Source of the DNA: Marsupella aquatica
Lineage: Eukaryota > Marchantiophyta
Length of the DNA stretch: 64,000 nucleotides
Assembly: GCA_973895155.1 (NCBI GenBank)
Contig: OZ316896.1
Location: forward strand, 12,152,001 to 12,216,000
Direction: 5' to 3'
The translations under genes were made by a program, and so were the position numbers. Positions 36,170-46,648 of this stretch are shown here, piece by piece; the first letter of the stretch is position 1; each line of letters begins with the position of its first letter. The notes under the pieces are model-generated. The model saw nothing but the letters and a program-made list of their open reading frames with translations, was not told the DNA's origin and made no database searches.

Positions 36170-39100
36170 CTAGCAAGGCCAAAGATCACCCCACATCAAT
36201 TTTTTACCTCGAAGGTGCTGTGCCAGCTTTGATTTTCTAGCCCATATTACACGGTTTAGGCTTCCTTTTGATCCTTCCCTATCCGCAGCTCGGCACACAT
36301 CCAGAAGTACATGCCGTCCCCTTCGCAGCGGCCGCCGAATAATGCGAGCCCATCCTGTGCTCAAATTTGCCGATTGATGTCCGGTCTCTGCGTTTACTTC
36401 TTCCAAGTCTGGTGATTCAGAATCGCTCTCAAACTCACTATCACTTACTGTTTCCAAACTTGAATCTGTCCACAGACAATATAGTTAAGGATCATTATGG
36501 GATGAACATTTTGGAAGGTTCCAAACGCGCAACATTTGACAAGCACCAAAACTAAAATCCATTTCCAAAGCAATATCTTGTGGCAGATTCTCTTGATAAC
36601 CACATCGAAGAAAAACAGAAAATATGAGTTTACCATCAAAAATGTCATTGGAAGAATCAAATTCCACAAATTCGACACTGTCCTGCAGCTCCTCTGAAGT
36701 CTCATTCTTCAAGCTTTCTTGCAATTCAGTGAGAGGCCATGGATCACTGCACTCATGACGTCCATGAAAACAAACATTACACAATTTGTGCTGGGATGTG
36801 CGCTAGCCAGTCTTTGATATGCTGATAGGCTTGTCTTCTGCTGTTCTTACCGACGATGAAGCTGTGGGTTCAGAGCGAGCACACAGTCCGTCTAAAAGTT
36901 GCGGCAAATTGCTATCCAGAAGGACTCCAGACTTCAGATGACTTGAAGGAGAAAGTACGTTTGGGAAAATGACGTACCCGAGACGAAGGCCACGGCGGAG
37001 GACAATGAACGAATATTTCTCATCTTCATAAGCTCGCAATGGCGCAGAGCTATGTCTCTAAAAACAATCAGAGACAAGCTTAGTCACAGTACACAAATCA
37101 ATCAAGTACTACATGCCACATGAAGGAGCCATACACAGACCATGAAGCAAAAAATGACGTTTGCACTCACTTTAGAAATCCTCTGTAGTGAGGTGCGTTG
37201 CAGGCGTTGCGAAAAATGGCAAAATATACTCAATCCATCCATTGGGCAAGCACCATCATGCGAACACTGCACTCCAAAAACAAGGCAGGGTCGGAACAAG
37301 TAGAAGAGAAACTCTGGAACACATTTTAAAGCTCTTCAAAAACCTCACCATCCTCAAATTATCTGCAAATCGAACCTCCAGATAAATGATTTAATTGAGA
37401 ATTGACACTGGTGTAGAACCAGACTTATTACTTACTGGGGCTACTACATATGCACCAGCTGAAGTACGCTCTGCTGCTGGAGTGTCCTTTATCTCCAAGT
37501 CTGGTGTTACTGGCTTCCCATCCTTGGACATTTGTGGACCACGCGTTTGCCTGCGTAGTTTCTACAGCTTCCACGATTGGAAAACACAATCAGCAATGCC
37601 ACTAGCGGAGACATAGACCAATCGTATGGCGATTTCAACGGGCCATGGAAAAGCATGCTTACAAATGAATGAAAGCCTTCCGTCAAGCATAGGCAGTACC
37701 TCTGTAGCAGCACACTCACTAGAAAGTCCTGAACAGTTATATCGAATTCAGTAATCATGATTACCTTTCGCTCCAACTGCAATATGTGTGATCTCATTTC
37801 ACGAACATTTGCTGATCCTTGAGGGGTCCCAGGTTCTACAAGCACCTTCAGGAAGTGTTGAGAAAAATCGTGATAAGTATACAATTTTTAACAATCATGA
37901 TAGTGCTTGCACGTCAGTTCGATAAACAATTTCCAAAAGTTCTTCTTCTGCAGTTCTCCTCCACAAGAGACCTGAGTAGGGACTCAAATATTTTAGGGGC
38001 TATCAAGAACGACGGGCTCGGCATTGTGGTATTGACTTACTAGAATGTCGCTGGTAAAAGACCACAATTGGCGTACCACGCTGATCCGATCTTCCTTGGA
38101 AGGTAGCTCCCCTAATGTATATGACTACACATCAGTCAACAGGCATGTACTCAAAGTCAGACTCACTTTACAGCTGGGTATCTGCAAAATTCGGCGTGGC
38201 TTATGGAGAAGCGAGGATGGACATTAACAGATAACAATTAATATCTGTCTAGAGGATGAGAGGTTGGGAAGTCGAGTTCGCACTTCGATGACTACCACAC
38301 ATGATCATGCACAACGAAACCTGTCCAAAAAGTGTTGAAAAGATCAAAAGCAGCTGGGAAAAAAAGCAAAGGATGAAATAAGGATCTCACTGCTATGACA
38401 AGGTCATGTTCCCGACGACCTCGACGAATACTCTTAGACAAGTCCAGTAGACTCGGATAGCTTTTCATGCGGGGAAAATTCTGCACATCTTGCCCATAAC
38501 AAGATTGTTGCCAACCATCAAATGAGCAGCTTCGATATCGTGCTTAGGAAACTAATGCTGTCCATGATTACACCTGGCTAAACTGTGCATGTCAATATGA
38601 TTATTCAACACAGCTATTATGCCTAAAATCCAATTCTTACCAAGTACTTTTCTGACGTAACAAACTGGGCACGGTGCCAGACGTATTCAATATCCTAGAT
38701 TTGTCAACTGCAAGCAAATAGCCTTTGCTTTACTGAGAACATCAATAGATATCCGAGAAGGACTACCTGTCAAGAGCCCTCTGCAGGCAGCAGACATGAA
38801 TTCACAGGGCTCGACTAAATTTGCCGTCTTCACAACTCCGGGCCAGACCTCACTCGAAGCCCTGCTCGCAATTGCACAAAGATAAAAAACACCCAAATCC
38901 AAGCAATCTTTACCTGCTTGAAGCACACGATTCTTGCACTATGATACTGTGTCGACCGAATACAAAAACTCACGCGAAGTAGTCATCAAAACGAGGACTT
39001 GTTTACACACCCGACGCTGCGAACTTCTCATATCAAACCACTGACGCTCTTAAACTTTATCAACCTATCAAATTATAGATAGCCCAACTTCATTCAATGA

Positions 39101-40044
39101 TCAACTCACAATGCGAGTAAACTCTTCAATGACCCACTCTTACCAGAGGGCAGTTCCTGGTCCAGATCCGAAGTCCAGTATATGGGAAGGTCTGAAGTCC
39201 GGAACTCTACGAGAAACCTGACAAAGGATATCGAAAAAATCAGCGAAGTACAAACGCTTCTGAGATGACAGAACTGTCAAAACTAAAATTATGAGAATCT
39301 GTCGTAATTTAAAGGACACCGGACCCTACTTTGTACTGGACGACGTTTCGAACTCTGGGATTTAAAATACTTCTTTTCCACTGGTACCTAAAGACTACTA
39401 CATTAATCATCCAGTTCGTGCCAAAGATTGTGGAAACTACCTCAGACAGCACACGGTGAACTGCTCCATAAATGGCCGGCATTCGAGCAGCCACATATGC
39501 AGCTGTACTCTTCTCCGTGTACAATATTGACTCCTCTACTGAAGGTTCAACGATCACTTTTTTCACACGTGCTTGTCTACTTTTCTTGAACTCGTCAAGA
39601 GCCTCCTGAGCAGCCTCTGACCCTCCCACTGCCTCCAATTCCTGCAGCTTACTCTGTGCTCCAACCGGGTCTTTGATATTCCGTAGAGAAGCAGAGAGCC
39701 GTGACACATTTTTCTTCAGTTCACCAGCTGAATACTCTGCGTGATCGAACAACGCGCAAAATTCAGACTAGATTTCCAGCTGCATTGCCCAAACCAATCG
39801 AATCATCATACCTTAAACACGGTTCAGTCAACGTATAATCCAAACACGAATGGAAATCTAGGAAAGGAAATTGAAGATCTGAAACAAAAAAGACGAAAAG
39901 AAAGAAAAGATCTAGCATACCTTCCAAGAATTTGGATATAGCTGAATCCAAAGCAGGAGGGAGAAGGAGTAGTCGCGGGGCCTGCCGAGCCGCATCTGTT
40001 AACCCTTTCCGTCTCCCAAAAATTTGCCGCACCTCAGCAGCCAT
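36170..40044 (-). CDS. RSM22: Rsm22/METTL17-like mitochondrial ribosome assembly factor (520 aa)
   Basis: Twelve GT-AG exons with consistent phase (1563 nt): 39921-40044, 39441-39736, 39144-39217, 38767-38861, 38391-38488, 38041-38124, 37765-37845, 37436-37561, 37171-37266, 36978-37057, 36634-36746, 36170-36465. The N-terminus is basic and amphipathic, as for mitochondrial import. YVAARMPAIYGAVHRVLSE (exon 2) and the SAM-binding motif HILDFGSGPGTALW (152-165) identify the Rsm22 family, supported by HDLVIA, SYTLGELPS, VLVEPGTPQG and RIIRRPLRRGRHV. Four cysteines (327, 333, 342, 480) match the positions that hold an Fe-S cluster in METTL17/Rsm22. The protein binds the small mitoribosomal subunit during assembly; methyltransferase activity is doubtful in the family. 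Exons 3-11 are short (74-126 nt), so the junctions deserve transcript support. It appears to share a promoter with a plus-strand ORF 168 bp upstream. Confidence 0.9.
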
Positions 40045-40212
40045 ATCTTCTCCTGCGATATGCTAAGCGACGACAGCCGCGTCAAATTCTAGCTCCAGCT
40101 CTCATTACCAGATTCCTCGTCACAATTCTCAAATCCGCAATTCAGACGCAATTCTTCGATTCCATCTCCTTCTTTTCGCCTCTCCGACATTTAAGCGCAT
40201 CTGCCAAGTTCG
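40045..40212. promoter_or_regulatory. Compact bidirectional promoter/leader region
   Basis: Only 168 bp separate the Rsm22-like ATG (minus, 40044) from the ATG of the transit-peptide-like ORF (plus, 40213). The stretch is C/T-rich on the plus strand (CTCCTTCTTTTCGCCTCTCC) and has no TATA box, as in many divergent housekeeping promoters. Bidirectional use is inferred from the arrangement. Confidence 0.45.
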
Positions 40213-40560
40213 ATGCGGTCAGTTTCGACATTTGGAAAGCCAATTGTCATGAGCATCGGTTCTCAATTCTTACATTCTAACAATTGTTCTCGAGTGACGA
40301 GAGTTCCCAAAATCAGGAACTCTGTTTCCACAATCGTCGTCTCTCCTTCGTATCGCTTGAGATTAGGGCACAGTTGGGCCTTCAGTATTCGCGCTTCTCT
40401 TTCGTGGTGGTGGTTCCATGCTCACCCCCATCCCTTTGCAGTGGGGGATAGGTTCGGTGCTTGCGTTTTGGTGGTTCCATGCTCACCCCCACTTCTTTTG
40501 CAGTCGGGGGTTCACTCATATTGTGGATGTTTCGTGCCCACTCCTGTCGCTTTGCATTGA
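40213..40560 (+). CDS. Transit-peptide-like ORF truncated by minisatellite
   Basis: The first ~64 codons (40213-40404) look like an organelle transit peptide: start MRSVSTFGKPIVMSIGSQF, then runs rich in S, R, T and V with no acidic residues (RVTRVPKIRNSVSTIVV) and a FSIRASLS end that resembles a plastid cleavage region. Directly after this the frame enters the 58-bp minisatellite and continues in repeat-derived sequence to 40560. No mature domain follows within reach. Either the rest of a nuclear gene for an organelle protein was lost or displaced by the array, or the array sits in an intron and the remaining exons lie beyond, which I did not find. A chance ORF is possible. Confidence 0.4.
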   Translation: MRSVSTFGKPIVMSIGSQFLHSNNCSRVTRVPKIRNSVSTIVVSPSYRLRLGHSWAFSIRASLSWWWFHAHPHPFAVGDRFGACVLVVPCSPPLLLQSGVHSYCGCFVPTPVALH

Positions 40561-41236
40561 GGGGATCAATTCACTGGGTTGTGGTGGTTCCATGCTCACC
40601 CCCACCTCTTTGGAGTGGGGGATTGGTTCTCACTCCTGTTGCTTTTGCAGTGGGGGGATCAATTCACTTGGTTGTGGTGGTTCCATGCTCACCACTGTTG
40701 CGTTGCAGTGGGGGATTGGTTCACTTGTGTTGTGGCGGTTCCATGCTCACCCCCATTGCTTTTGCGGTGGGAGATTGGTTCACTTGCATAGTGACGGTTT
40801 TGGTGCTCACTCCTGTTGCTTTGCAGTGGGGGGATCAATTCACTTGGTTGTGGTGGTTCCATGCTCACCCCTGTTGCTTTGCAGGGGGAGACTAGTTCAC
40901 TTGTGTTTAGGCGGTTCCTGCTCACCCTGGCCACCGCTTTGCAGTGGGGGATTGCTTCACTTGCATTGTGACGGTTTTGGTGCTCACTCTTGTTGCTTTG
41001 CAGGGGGGGATCAATTCACTTGGTTGTGGTGGTTCCATGGTCACCCCTGTCGCTTTGCAGTGGGGGGCTGCTTCACTTGCGTTTAGGCGGTTCAATGCTC
41101 ACCCCCATCACTTTGCTGTGGGGGATTGCTTCACTTGCTTTGTGGCAGTTCCATGCTCACCCTCGTCGATTTACAGTGGGGGATTGGCTCACTTGGGTTG
41201 TGGCAGTTCCATGCTCACCTCCATTGCATTTTTAAA
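40409..41236 (+). repeat. 58-bp minisatellite, ~14 units
   Basis: The unit carries GTGGTTCCATGCTCACCCCC, CTTTGCAGTGGGGGATTGGT and TCACTTG. Anchors fall at about 40410, 40470, 40527, 40585, 40678, 40736, 40795, 40854, 40909, 40973, 41030, 41087, 41145 and 41205, mostly 55-64 bp apart. Variants alternate: a CGGTTTTGGTGCTCACTC type recurs at 40795 and 40973 followed by the same GATCAATTCACTTGGTTGTG type, suggesting a ~178-bp higher-order block. Because 58 is not a multiple of three, all frames cycle. The long overlapping ORFs here are repeat translation, not genes. Confidence 0.95.
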
Positions 41237-41914
41237 GTTTTTTATTTAAATTGTAGTATCATTTATACACATCTTACCAAGTGAAGCCTTCTCATTTATC
41301 TCCCAACATAGTCTAGATGGTTGAAAATGATGCTCCCATGGACCCTAGACAGAAACCATACAATTGGGATGGATTAATTGGGAATATTCTCTGACTCATT
41401 GTGAGTACAATGGTTCATCTAAGTTGCAAAAATACATGGGAGCATTTCGACAAACCTAGGGGTCTATCCAGGCTTCATTTTCCTACATGGCTAGAACATG
41501 ATTGCAAAACACATCTCCAAAAGGAGCCCGTTTGAGAGGTCTCAATGAACACTATGGTAGCTCTTGTGAAGCAAACAGCCTTGGCAGAGCTCTTGACAGG
41601 AATTCTGGCGCCAAATTTTATCAAAATGAGGCAATGCTGATGGAGGCAGGAGATGTGAACTTGTGGCACAAGGATGCCAGTAGATGTGCTTTGGCAGCAC
41701 TGTCTGGGAAAAGCATAATCCAGACTTGGAAAAATGCCACATATTCTGGTCTGGAAAACTGAAAGCATAGTAGCCTAGAAAAAGTATGCTGATGCCTACC
41801 ATTGGTGCAACCGGAAAAAACACCTTGGGCCTGTATATGGGAGGAAATGCTGACCCATAGCCCGATGCCGAACACCTGTGTGGATGCTCTTAGTAGAAGT
41901 CTTTTGCTTGAACA
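41237..41914 (+). other. Possible copia-type retroelement relic
   Basis: Plus ORF 41502-41762 includes DVNLWHKDASRCALAALSGK, reminiscent of the LWHxRLGH segment before the integrase of Ty1/copia polyproteins, though the second His is missing and nothing else of the polyprotein is recognisable. The flanks are unassigned. Low confidence. Confidence 0.25.
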
Positions 41915-42130
41915 TAACTTTTTGTCAACAGTCTTGCTCAATATCTCTATTAGTAGAGTTGTTCTCATGGATTTAATACAGGTCACATCAACTTTGATAA
42001 GAAGAATTGACATTCATGTGAAAGAAAGTAGATGGGACTTTCCAAGAAGAGGACCTGGAAAGCTAAACGTCGTTGCTCGTCCCCGTGCTCATAGTGCTCA
42101 TCAAACACAAACATAGATATGGATCTGGCT
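41915..42130 (+). repeat. Dispersed direct repeat, copy A
   Basis: GTCTTGCTCAATATCTCT, GTTCTCATGGATTTAATAC, TTGATAAGAAGAATTGACA, CATGTGAAAGAAA, GGACTTTCCAAGAAGAGGAC and ATAGATATGGAT match 43930-44210 in order and orientation. Confidence 0.75.
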
Positions 42131-42469
42131 CTGTCAGATCCATCTATACCCCTTTTATCTCAATTTCCCCTGCCTGAGCTGCCTGTAGCCTACACAAACC
42201 TGTCTGAGATGAAAATTCATTGAAAATTAATTAAAAATTCTTTGTTGAAATTTGAATTTGAATAATTGGATATAGCTTTACATTTTTGAGAAAACTTAAG
42301 TATAAATAAAATCTGATTTCTCTAAAAATTTAAAACTAAAAAAAACAAAATTTTCCTTATCACTTGATTGTGCTTGGACTCTATCATGTGGTGGCAGTTG
42401 TCTCGCGTCTCCATTTTCTATAAGCAACGCATGGATTATTGAACACCATCACAACAACTTTACCTTGAT
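42131..42469. other. AT-rich spacer
   Basis: No gene or clear repeat seen. Confidence 0.5.
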
Positions 42470-42910
42470 TTGACATATTTTTCTTATCATGCCATTTTTC
42501 TCACCCTTAACATCTTCTCTTCTTGATATAGTTTTTTTCCTCAACATCTTTTCTTCACCTCAACATTTTTTTTCATCTTGATATCTTACCTTTTTGTCAC
42601 CTTGACGTTGTTATCTCACCACAACATCTTTGTCTCCTTGACATCCTTTCCTCATCTTTACATCTTGTTCTCCCCCTTGCCATATCTTTTTTTCACCTTG
42701 ATGTTGTTATCTCACCACAACATCTTTCTCAACATCTTTGTCTCCTTGACATCCTTTCCTCACCTTTACATCTTGTTCTCACCCTCGCCATATTTTGTTT
42801 CCTCTATATTTTTTCTCATTTTAATATCTTTTCCTCACCTTTCTCTTTCTCTCATTGATATCTTTTTCCACTTGATGTCTTTTCTTCACATCAATATCTT
42901 TATTGCAACG
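42470..42910 (+). repeat. T/C-rich minisatellite-like tract
   Basis: A degenerate TTGACATCTTTTCCTCACC-like motif recurs about every 15-25 bases. A longer ~120-bp unit (TTGTTATCTCACCACAACAT, TCCTTGACATCC, CATCTTGTTCTC, GCCATAT) occurs twice, from about 42607 and 42704. The plus-strand ORF across it is low-complexity translation. Confidence 0.8.
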
Positions 42911-43470
42911 CATGGGCATTGGGCTAGTCTACAACTATAATAAATGATCTTGTCCATTTTTGTCCTTCGTCCCGTTTACGAAATGCATTAATATGGACGG
43001 GAATCATTTCTGGCCATTAGATCATGCCTAAGGTTTATTTCAACCATATGATCTCAAAACATAGGCTCTTTCATTGAACAAGGGCTCTGACATGCCGCCC
43101 CTTTGTGCCTTTTGCCGTCACTCATCAATACCCTGGTACTCTTGAGTCCGGGCCTATGTTCAAAGACAAAACAACAAAAAGTACATTGAAGAATTAAAGT
43201 AGTGATAGTACAACCAAGGTACAAAGTACTTTTCTTGCACTCTGTGGTGAGGGCGTGGTGGGTACAATTAATACCTACTCGCAACCACAACTTTTTTCAT
43301 GACAAGTGCCTTGACAATTTACTATCCAAAATTCTCTTTGAATACAATAACTGCATAATAAATAAATAAATATTTGAATTTAAAAACAAATAATATGCTT
43401 TTACGCCTTTCTATCTTTCACTTTTGTGAAAAGCACAGGCACGGGGCTAGTGAATATAAAAACAAAACTA
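42911..43470. other. Intergenic DNA, no gene seen
   Basis: AT-rich at the end (AATAAATAAATAAATA near 43358). No coding signal. Confidence 0.5.
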
Positions 43471-43487
43471 GGGGGGGGGGGGGGGGG
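43471..43487 (+). repeat. G17 homopolymer
   Basis: An uninterrupted run of 17 G follows AAAACTA. The length is prone to sequencing error. Confidence 0.95.
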
Positions 43488-43929
43488 CGTGGGTTTACAT
43501 TCATTTGTTGCACATCTGTATTGCGTACTGTCTATATTGAAGTTCATTTGAATTCGGGTTGGAATTAGTACGTCGTGTCTTATCATTAGGATGTATCTTT
43601 TCTCAAAAGTATTGGAGCCATTATTGAGTGCAGTTCATATGATTTGCCAAAATACTTTCTGGGTGTAGGTTGTTTGAATGAGCCTACCCTAAAATTGTCT
43701 TCTTTATATTAAAAACTAAAGACAAGTGCAGAATAAAAAACTGGCCTGGAGGGGGTATGGGCTGTGATGCCCAGGGCGGAGCTTACAGCTGATGGCTCCC
43801 AAACAATCCATGGGTTACCAAGCGTAAGCCCCAACACTCCACATGAAATTGTGCATCCTTAAGGCTTGGCAAGGCTGTCATGAGACTTGGAACCCCTGGC
43901 CAGGGTCATGAGGGGGTTATGGATTTTCA
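43488..43929. other. Unassigned DNA
   Basis: No gene. 43740-43900 is C/G-richer and may be repeat-derived, but no second copy was found in the window. Confidence 0.4.
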
Positions 43930-44210
43930 ACACAACTGTTTGACAAATGGTCTTGCCCAATCTCTGTACTGGTCTAGTCTTCCTCCTGGATTTAGTACCT
44001 ATGACATCAAATTGATAAGAAGGGTTGACAATCATGATTGTGAAAGAAATGGATGAGGCTTCCTCCTGGATTTAGTATGTATGACATCGAATTGATAAGA
44101 AGAGTTGACAATCATGATTTTGAAAGAAACATATGGGGCTTTCCACAAAGAGGACCTGGACAGCAAACATCGGTGCTTATCAAACAGTCATACTTTAGAT
44201 ATGGATGAAA
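43930..44210 (+). repeat. Dispersed direct repeat, copy B, with 80-bp tandem duplication
   Basis: Second copy of 41915-42130. Inside it an 80-bp block starting TCCTCCTGGATTTAGTA is tandemly doubled (43981-44060 and 44061-44140), so the GATAAGAAG-GTTGACAATCATG segment appears twice where copy A has it once. Confidence 0.85.
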
Positions 44211-45336
44211 AGGAAAAGATGGACCAAATGGAGCTCAAAGCACAAGACAACACCAGTGGGGTTGGAAAAGTTATGCAAAGTGTCCCATAAACACGGCTGT
44301 CGCCCCATCATCCATCCTTGTCACTACCAATTTCTGTCCAACTTCAGTGTGCAAAGTAGATATAATTGTTAAAAAAATATTAAAATATAAACCAAGCGTT
44401 TGTGACCCAGTAAAGAGAGGAAAACAAGGGAAAAGAAAACAAGGGAAAAAACGCATGAATAATCTCATTGGGTCTGCAACGCGTATCCTTCTATCTTTCA
44501 TTCAATATAAGTATATCTCACTGTCAACAAACAAACAATAACAAACCGGGACACACATCCAAAAGGCCGAGAGACCAGGTAAAAGGGAGAAAACAAGGGG
44601 AAAACGTGTTGCATCCTGGCATGAGACTATCAGATCTGCGGCCCAAATTAAACTATTCCCCTGACTCAAAAGAAAAGCAAATTGTGTCAGCTGTTGACAG
44701 AGTGGCATGAGATCTGCTACCCAAATTACACCTTTCTCCTTCATGGGGTTTCTTGCCTTTTGGAGCCCTTTAGGGACCCTGTCTCTCTGGATGGAGCTTT
44801 TTGTTCTTGGGAAGTGCTTTATATAGTGTGCTCCAGTGGCGAATGTCAGCCTGTGTGAAGTAGAAGATGCTAGGAATAATTTTTATCTGATTTTCCCAAA
44901 CTATTTTCTGACTCCTGGATCTTCCTAGATTTAATGATGACCATTAGATTATTGTGAAGACCATTAGATTATTGTGAATAGGGCCTGTGACTAGGTGACA
45001 AACTGGCTACTGGGACACAGAAAACCTAGCCCAATTTTTGTAAGTGGCCAAATCTTGCCACTAAAGAAAACGCTGGTGTGCTGTCCACTGTCGACAAAGT
45101 CTGGAAAAAACACAGGGCCCACACCAAAGCACCACCCTGCGAAAGCGCGTCAGGAGATTATAATAGGAGACCATTTCGGGTACAATCCAAATAACATACA
45201 ATAAACACTGCCTTATCGGCGAAGGTCTAGGAAGCTCGCCTGCCATCTTACAGCTCCTTTGCGTGTCCCTCAAGTCAACAACACGGTATACGGTCCAGAC
45301 AGAGTGTCTGGTCAGTCTGTGAAAGAATGATTGTCA
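44211..45336. other. Repeat-derived DNA
   Basis: 44390-44460 has doubled GAAAACAAGGGAAAA motifs. 44580-44800 contains two diverged ~90-bp units (GGCATGAGA...CAGATCTGC...CCCAAATTA, from 44620 and 44704). 44829-45060 belongs to the dispersed family at 31.1 and 59.8 kb, with an internally doubled GACCATTAGATTATTGTGAA (44940-44979). No gene. Confidence 0.55.
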
Positions 45337-45640
45337 CGACGGTGGTCCCTACCGTCGCAACGCAGTACTCAGTACTTTCACAGCGACCTCTGACCACAGT
45401 CAATGCACGACTTCCACGAAGGAAGGACAAAGTGGAACGTTGCACCACCGTCGGTCCGTCGCCTTCAATCGGACTCAGTAAGTTCACCCTGACCACTGAC
45501 CAGAGTCGACGGCTCCGAAGGAATGACAAAGCACGATGAACCACCGTCGGTCCAAGCGGACTCAGTAAGTTCACAGGGACCGCTGACCGGAGTCAAGAGA
45601 TGACGGACTCGGAAGGAGGGACAAAGCAAGTTGACGGGAG
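45337..45640 (+). repeat. ~100-bp GC-rich tandem repeat, three units
   Basis: Units begin at about 45337, 45442 and 45540. Each carries ACCACCGTCGGTCC, GGACTCAGTAAGTTCAC, GACC-CTGACC-GAGTC and GAAGGA-GGACAAAGC. Units 2 and 3 are closest. Composition is markedly GC-richer than the flanks. Confidence 0.85.
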
Positions 45641-46269
45641 AAATGGACTGCGCCGTCGTTCTTGCGGAAGGACTCTTGGGCTCGGTTCTGCAATGGGATA
45701 ATGATTGGCGTACCTGAACATGATGGGACCGGTAGGAACCTTCCTTTCCTAGATTCGAACAAGACTTCGTGGACAAGTAACGTTAACCCGAGGCCTTTCT
45801 CCCACTAACCCACACGAACTCTACTTCCAGCAATCCAGCGTTTTAATTCCTAATTCTAAGAGTTCAAGGACCAAACATTTACAGAAAATTACTAAAATAA
45901 TGTACTTCCTAATTTTAAGATAGTTTCACCGACCAAAAATTATCCTTGTAATTATCAAAACTGGCCTCTTATCCATTCCTTGCAAAAAGATAAAAAGTAC
46001 CTTGCAAAATAAATTCCTGATCGTTTTCGCTTCTATTTTTCTGTCTCCATCTTCATTTTCAATTATGCCCTGAAACTCACGGTCTAAAGCTTCAGTCTAT
46101 GAAGGATAGATTTCACGGGTGCATTTATTTGATAATACAACTTTAAATGACTTTGCCACTAAAGTATCACATTTTTTACAAGTATATTTTCACGTATGGA
46201 GGACAAGTTCACTAACCTAACCAAGATAACAACATACAAAAACTGTGAAAAATTTGTAAATAAAATAAA
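45641..46269. other. Intergenic DNA
   Basis: GC content falls sharply after about 45850. No gene or repeat identified. Confidence 0.5.
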
Positions 46270-46600
46270 ATAGTGACAAAAATATAAATTGAAACATTTT
46301 TAGTGGTAATCTCAACTATATGATAATTTCCAATTCTGGTCACTTTTCTAATGAGATGGATTAGTAGTCTAATGGGAAGACCTATGAGCTCTTTACAGCA
46401 GCACAGGCAGTAATACAAATTAAAACATTTTTAGTGGTAATGTAAGCTCTTTGACCATTCTCAATTCTGGTCACTTTTTATAAATTAAAACATTAAAAAA
46501 AAGAGACATTTTTAGTGCTAATGTAAGCTCGTTGATAATTTTCAATTCTGGTCACTTTTTTAATGTGATGGGTTAGTGGCTTAATTCGCTTTACCGCAGC
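46270..46600 (+). repeat. Three diverged tandem units
   Basis: AAACATTTTTAGTGGTAAT...CAATTCTGGTCACTTTT occurs at about 46290, 46425 and 46504. Units 1 and 3 continue into TAATG-GATGG-TTAGT and CTTTAC-GCAGCA. Noncoding. Confidence 0.8.
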
Positions 46601-46610
46601 AGAGGCTCTT

Positions 46611-46648
46611 GACCAGACCAGACCAGACCAGACCAAACCAGACCAGAC
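46611..46648 (+). repeat. (ACCAG)n pentanucleotide repeat
   Basis: About seven GACCA units with one imperfect copy (GACCAA). Confidence 0.95.

Noticed and set aside
36803-36977. Extension of Rsm22 exon 10 through a downstream donor (TCATCG|GTAAGAAC)
   Set aside because: The phase would not fit exon 11 (it would read TGA); the earlier donor fits and gives the expected LGDPWPLTEL junction.
38644-38712. Extra Rsm22 exon (frame reading VDKSRILNTSGTV)
   Set aside because: It has splice-like ends, but Rsm22 relatives run directly from the preceding exon into the segment at 38391-38488, and that junction is also in phase.
40418-41086. 222-codon plus-strand ORF rich in WFHAHP repeats
   Set aside because: It is the translation of the 58-bp minisatellite; other frames over the same DNA are equally open and repeat-like.
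40409-41236. CRISPR-like array
   Set aside because: There are no unique spacers between constant repeats, unit similarity is continuous, and the context is eukaryotic.
42578-42940. 120-codon serine/leucine-rich plus-strand ORF
   Set aside because: Translation of a T/C-rich degenerate repeat.
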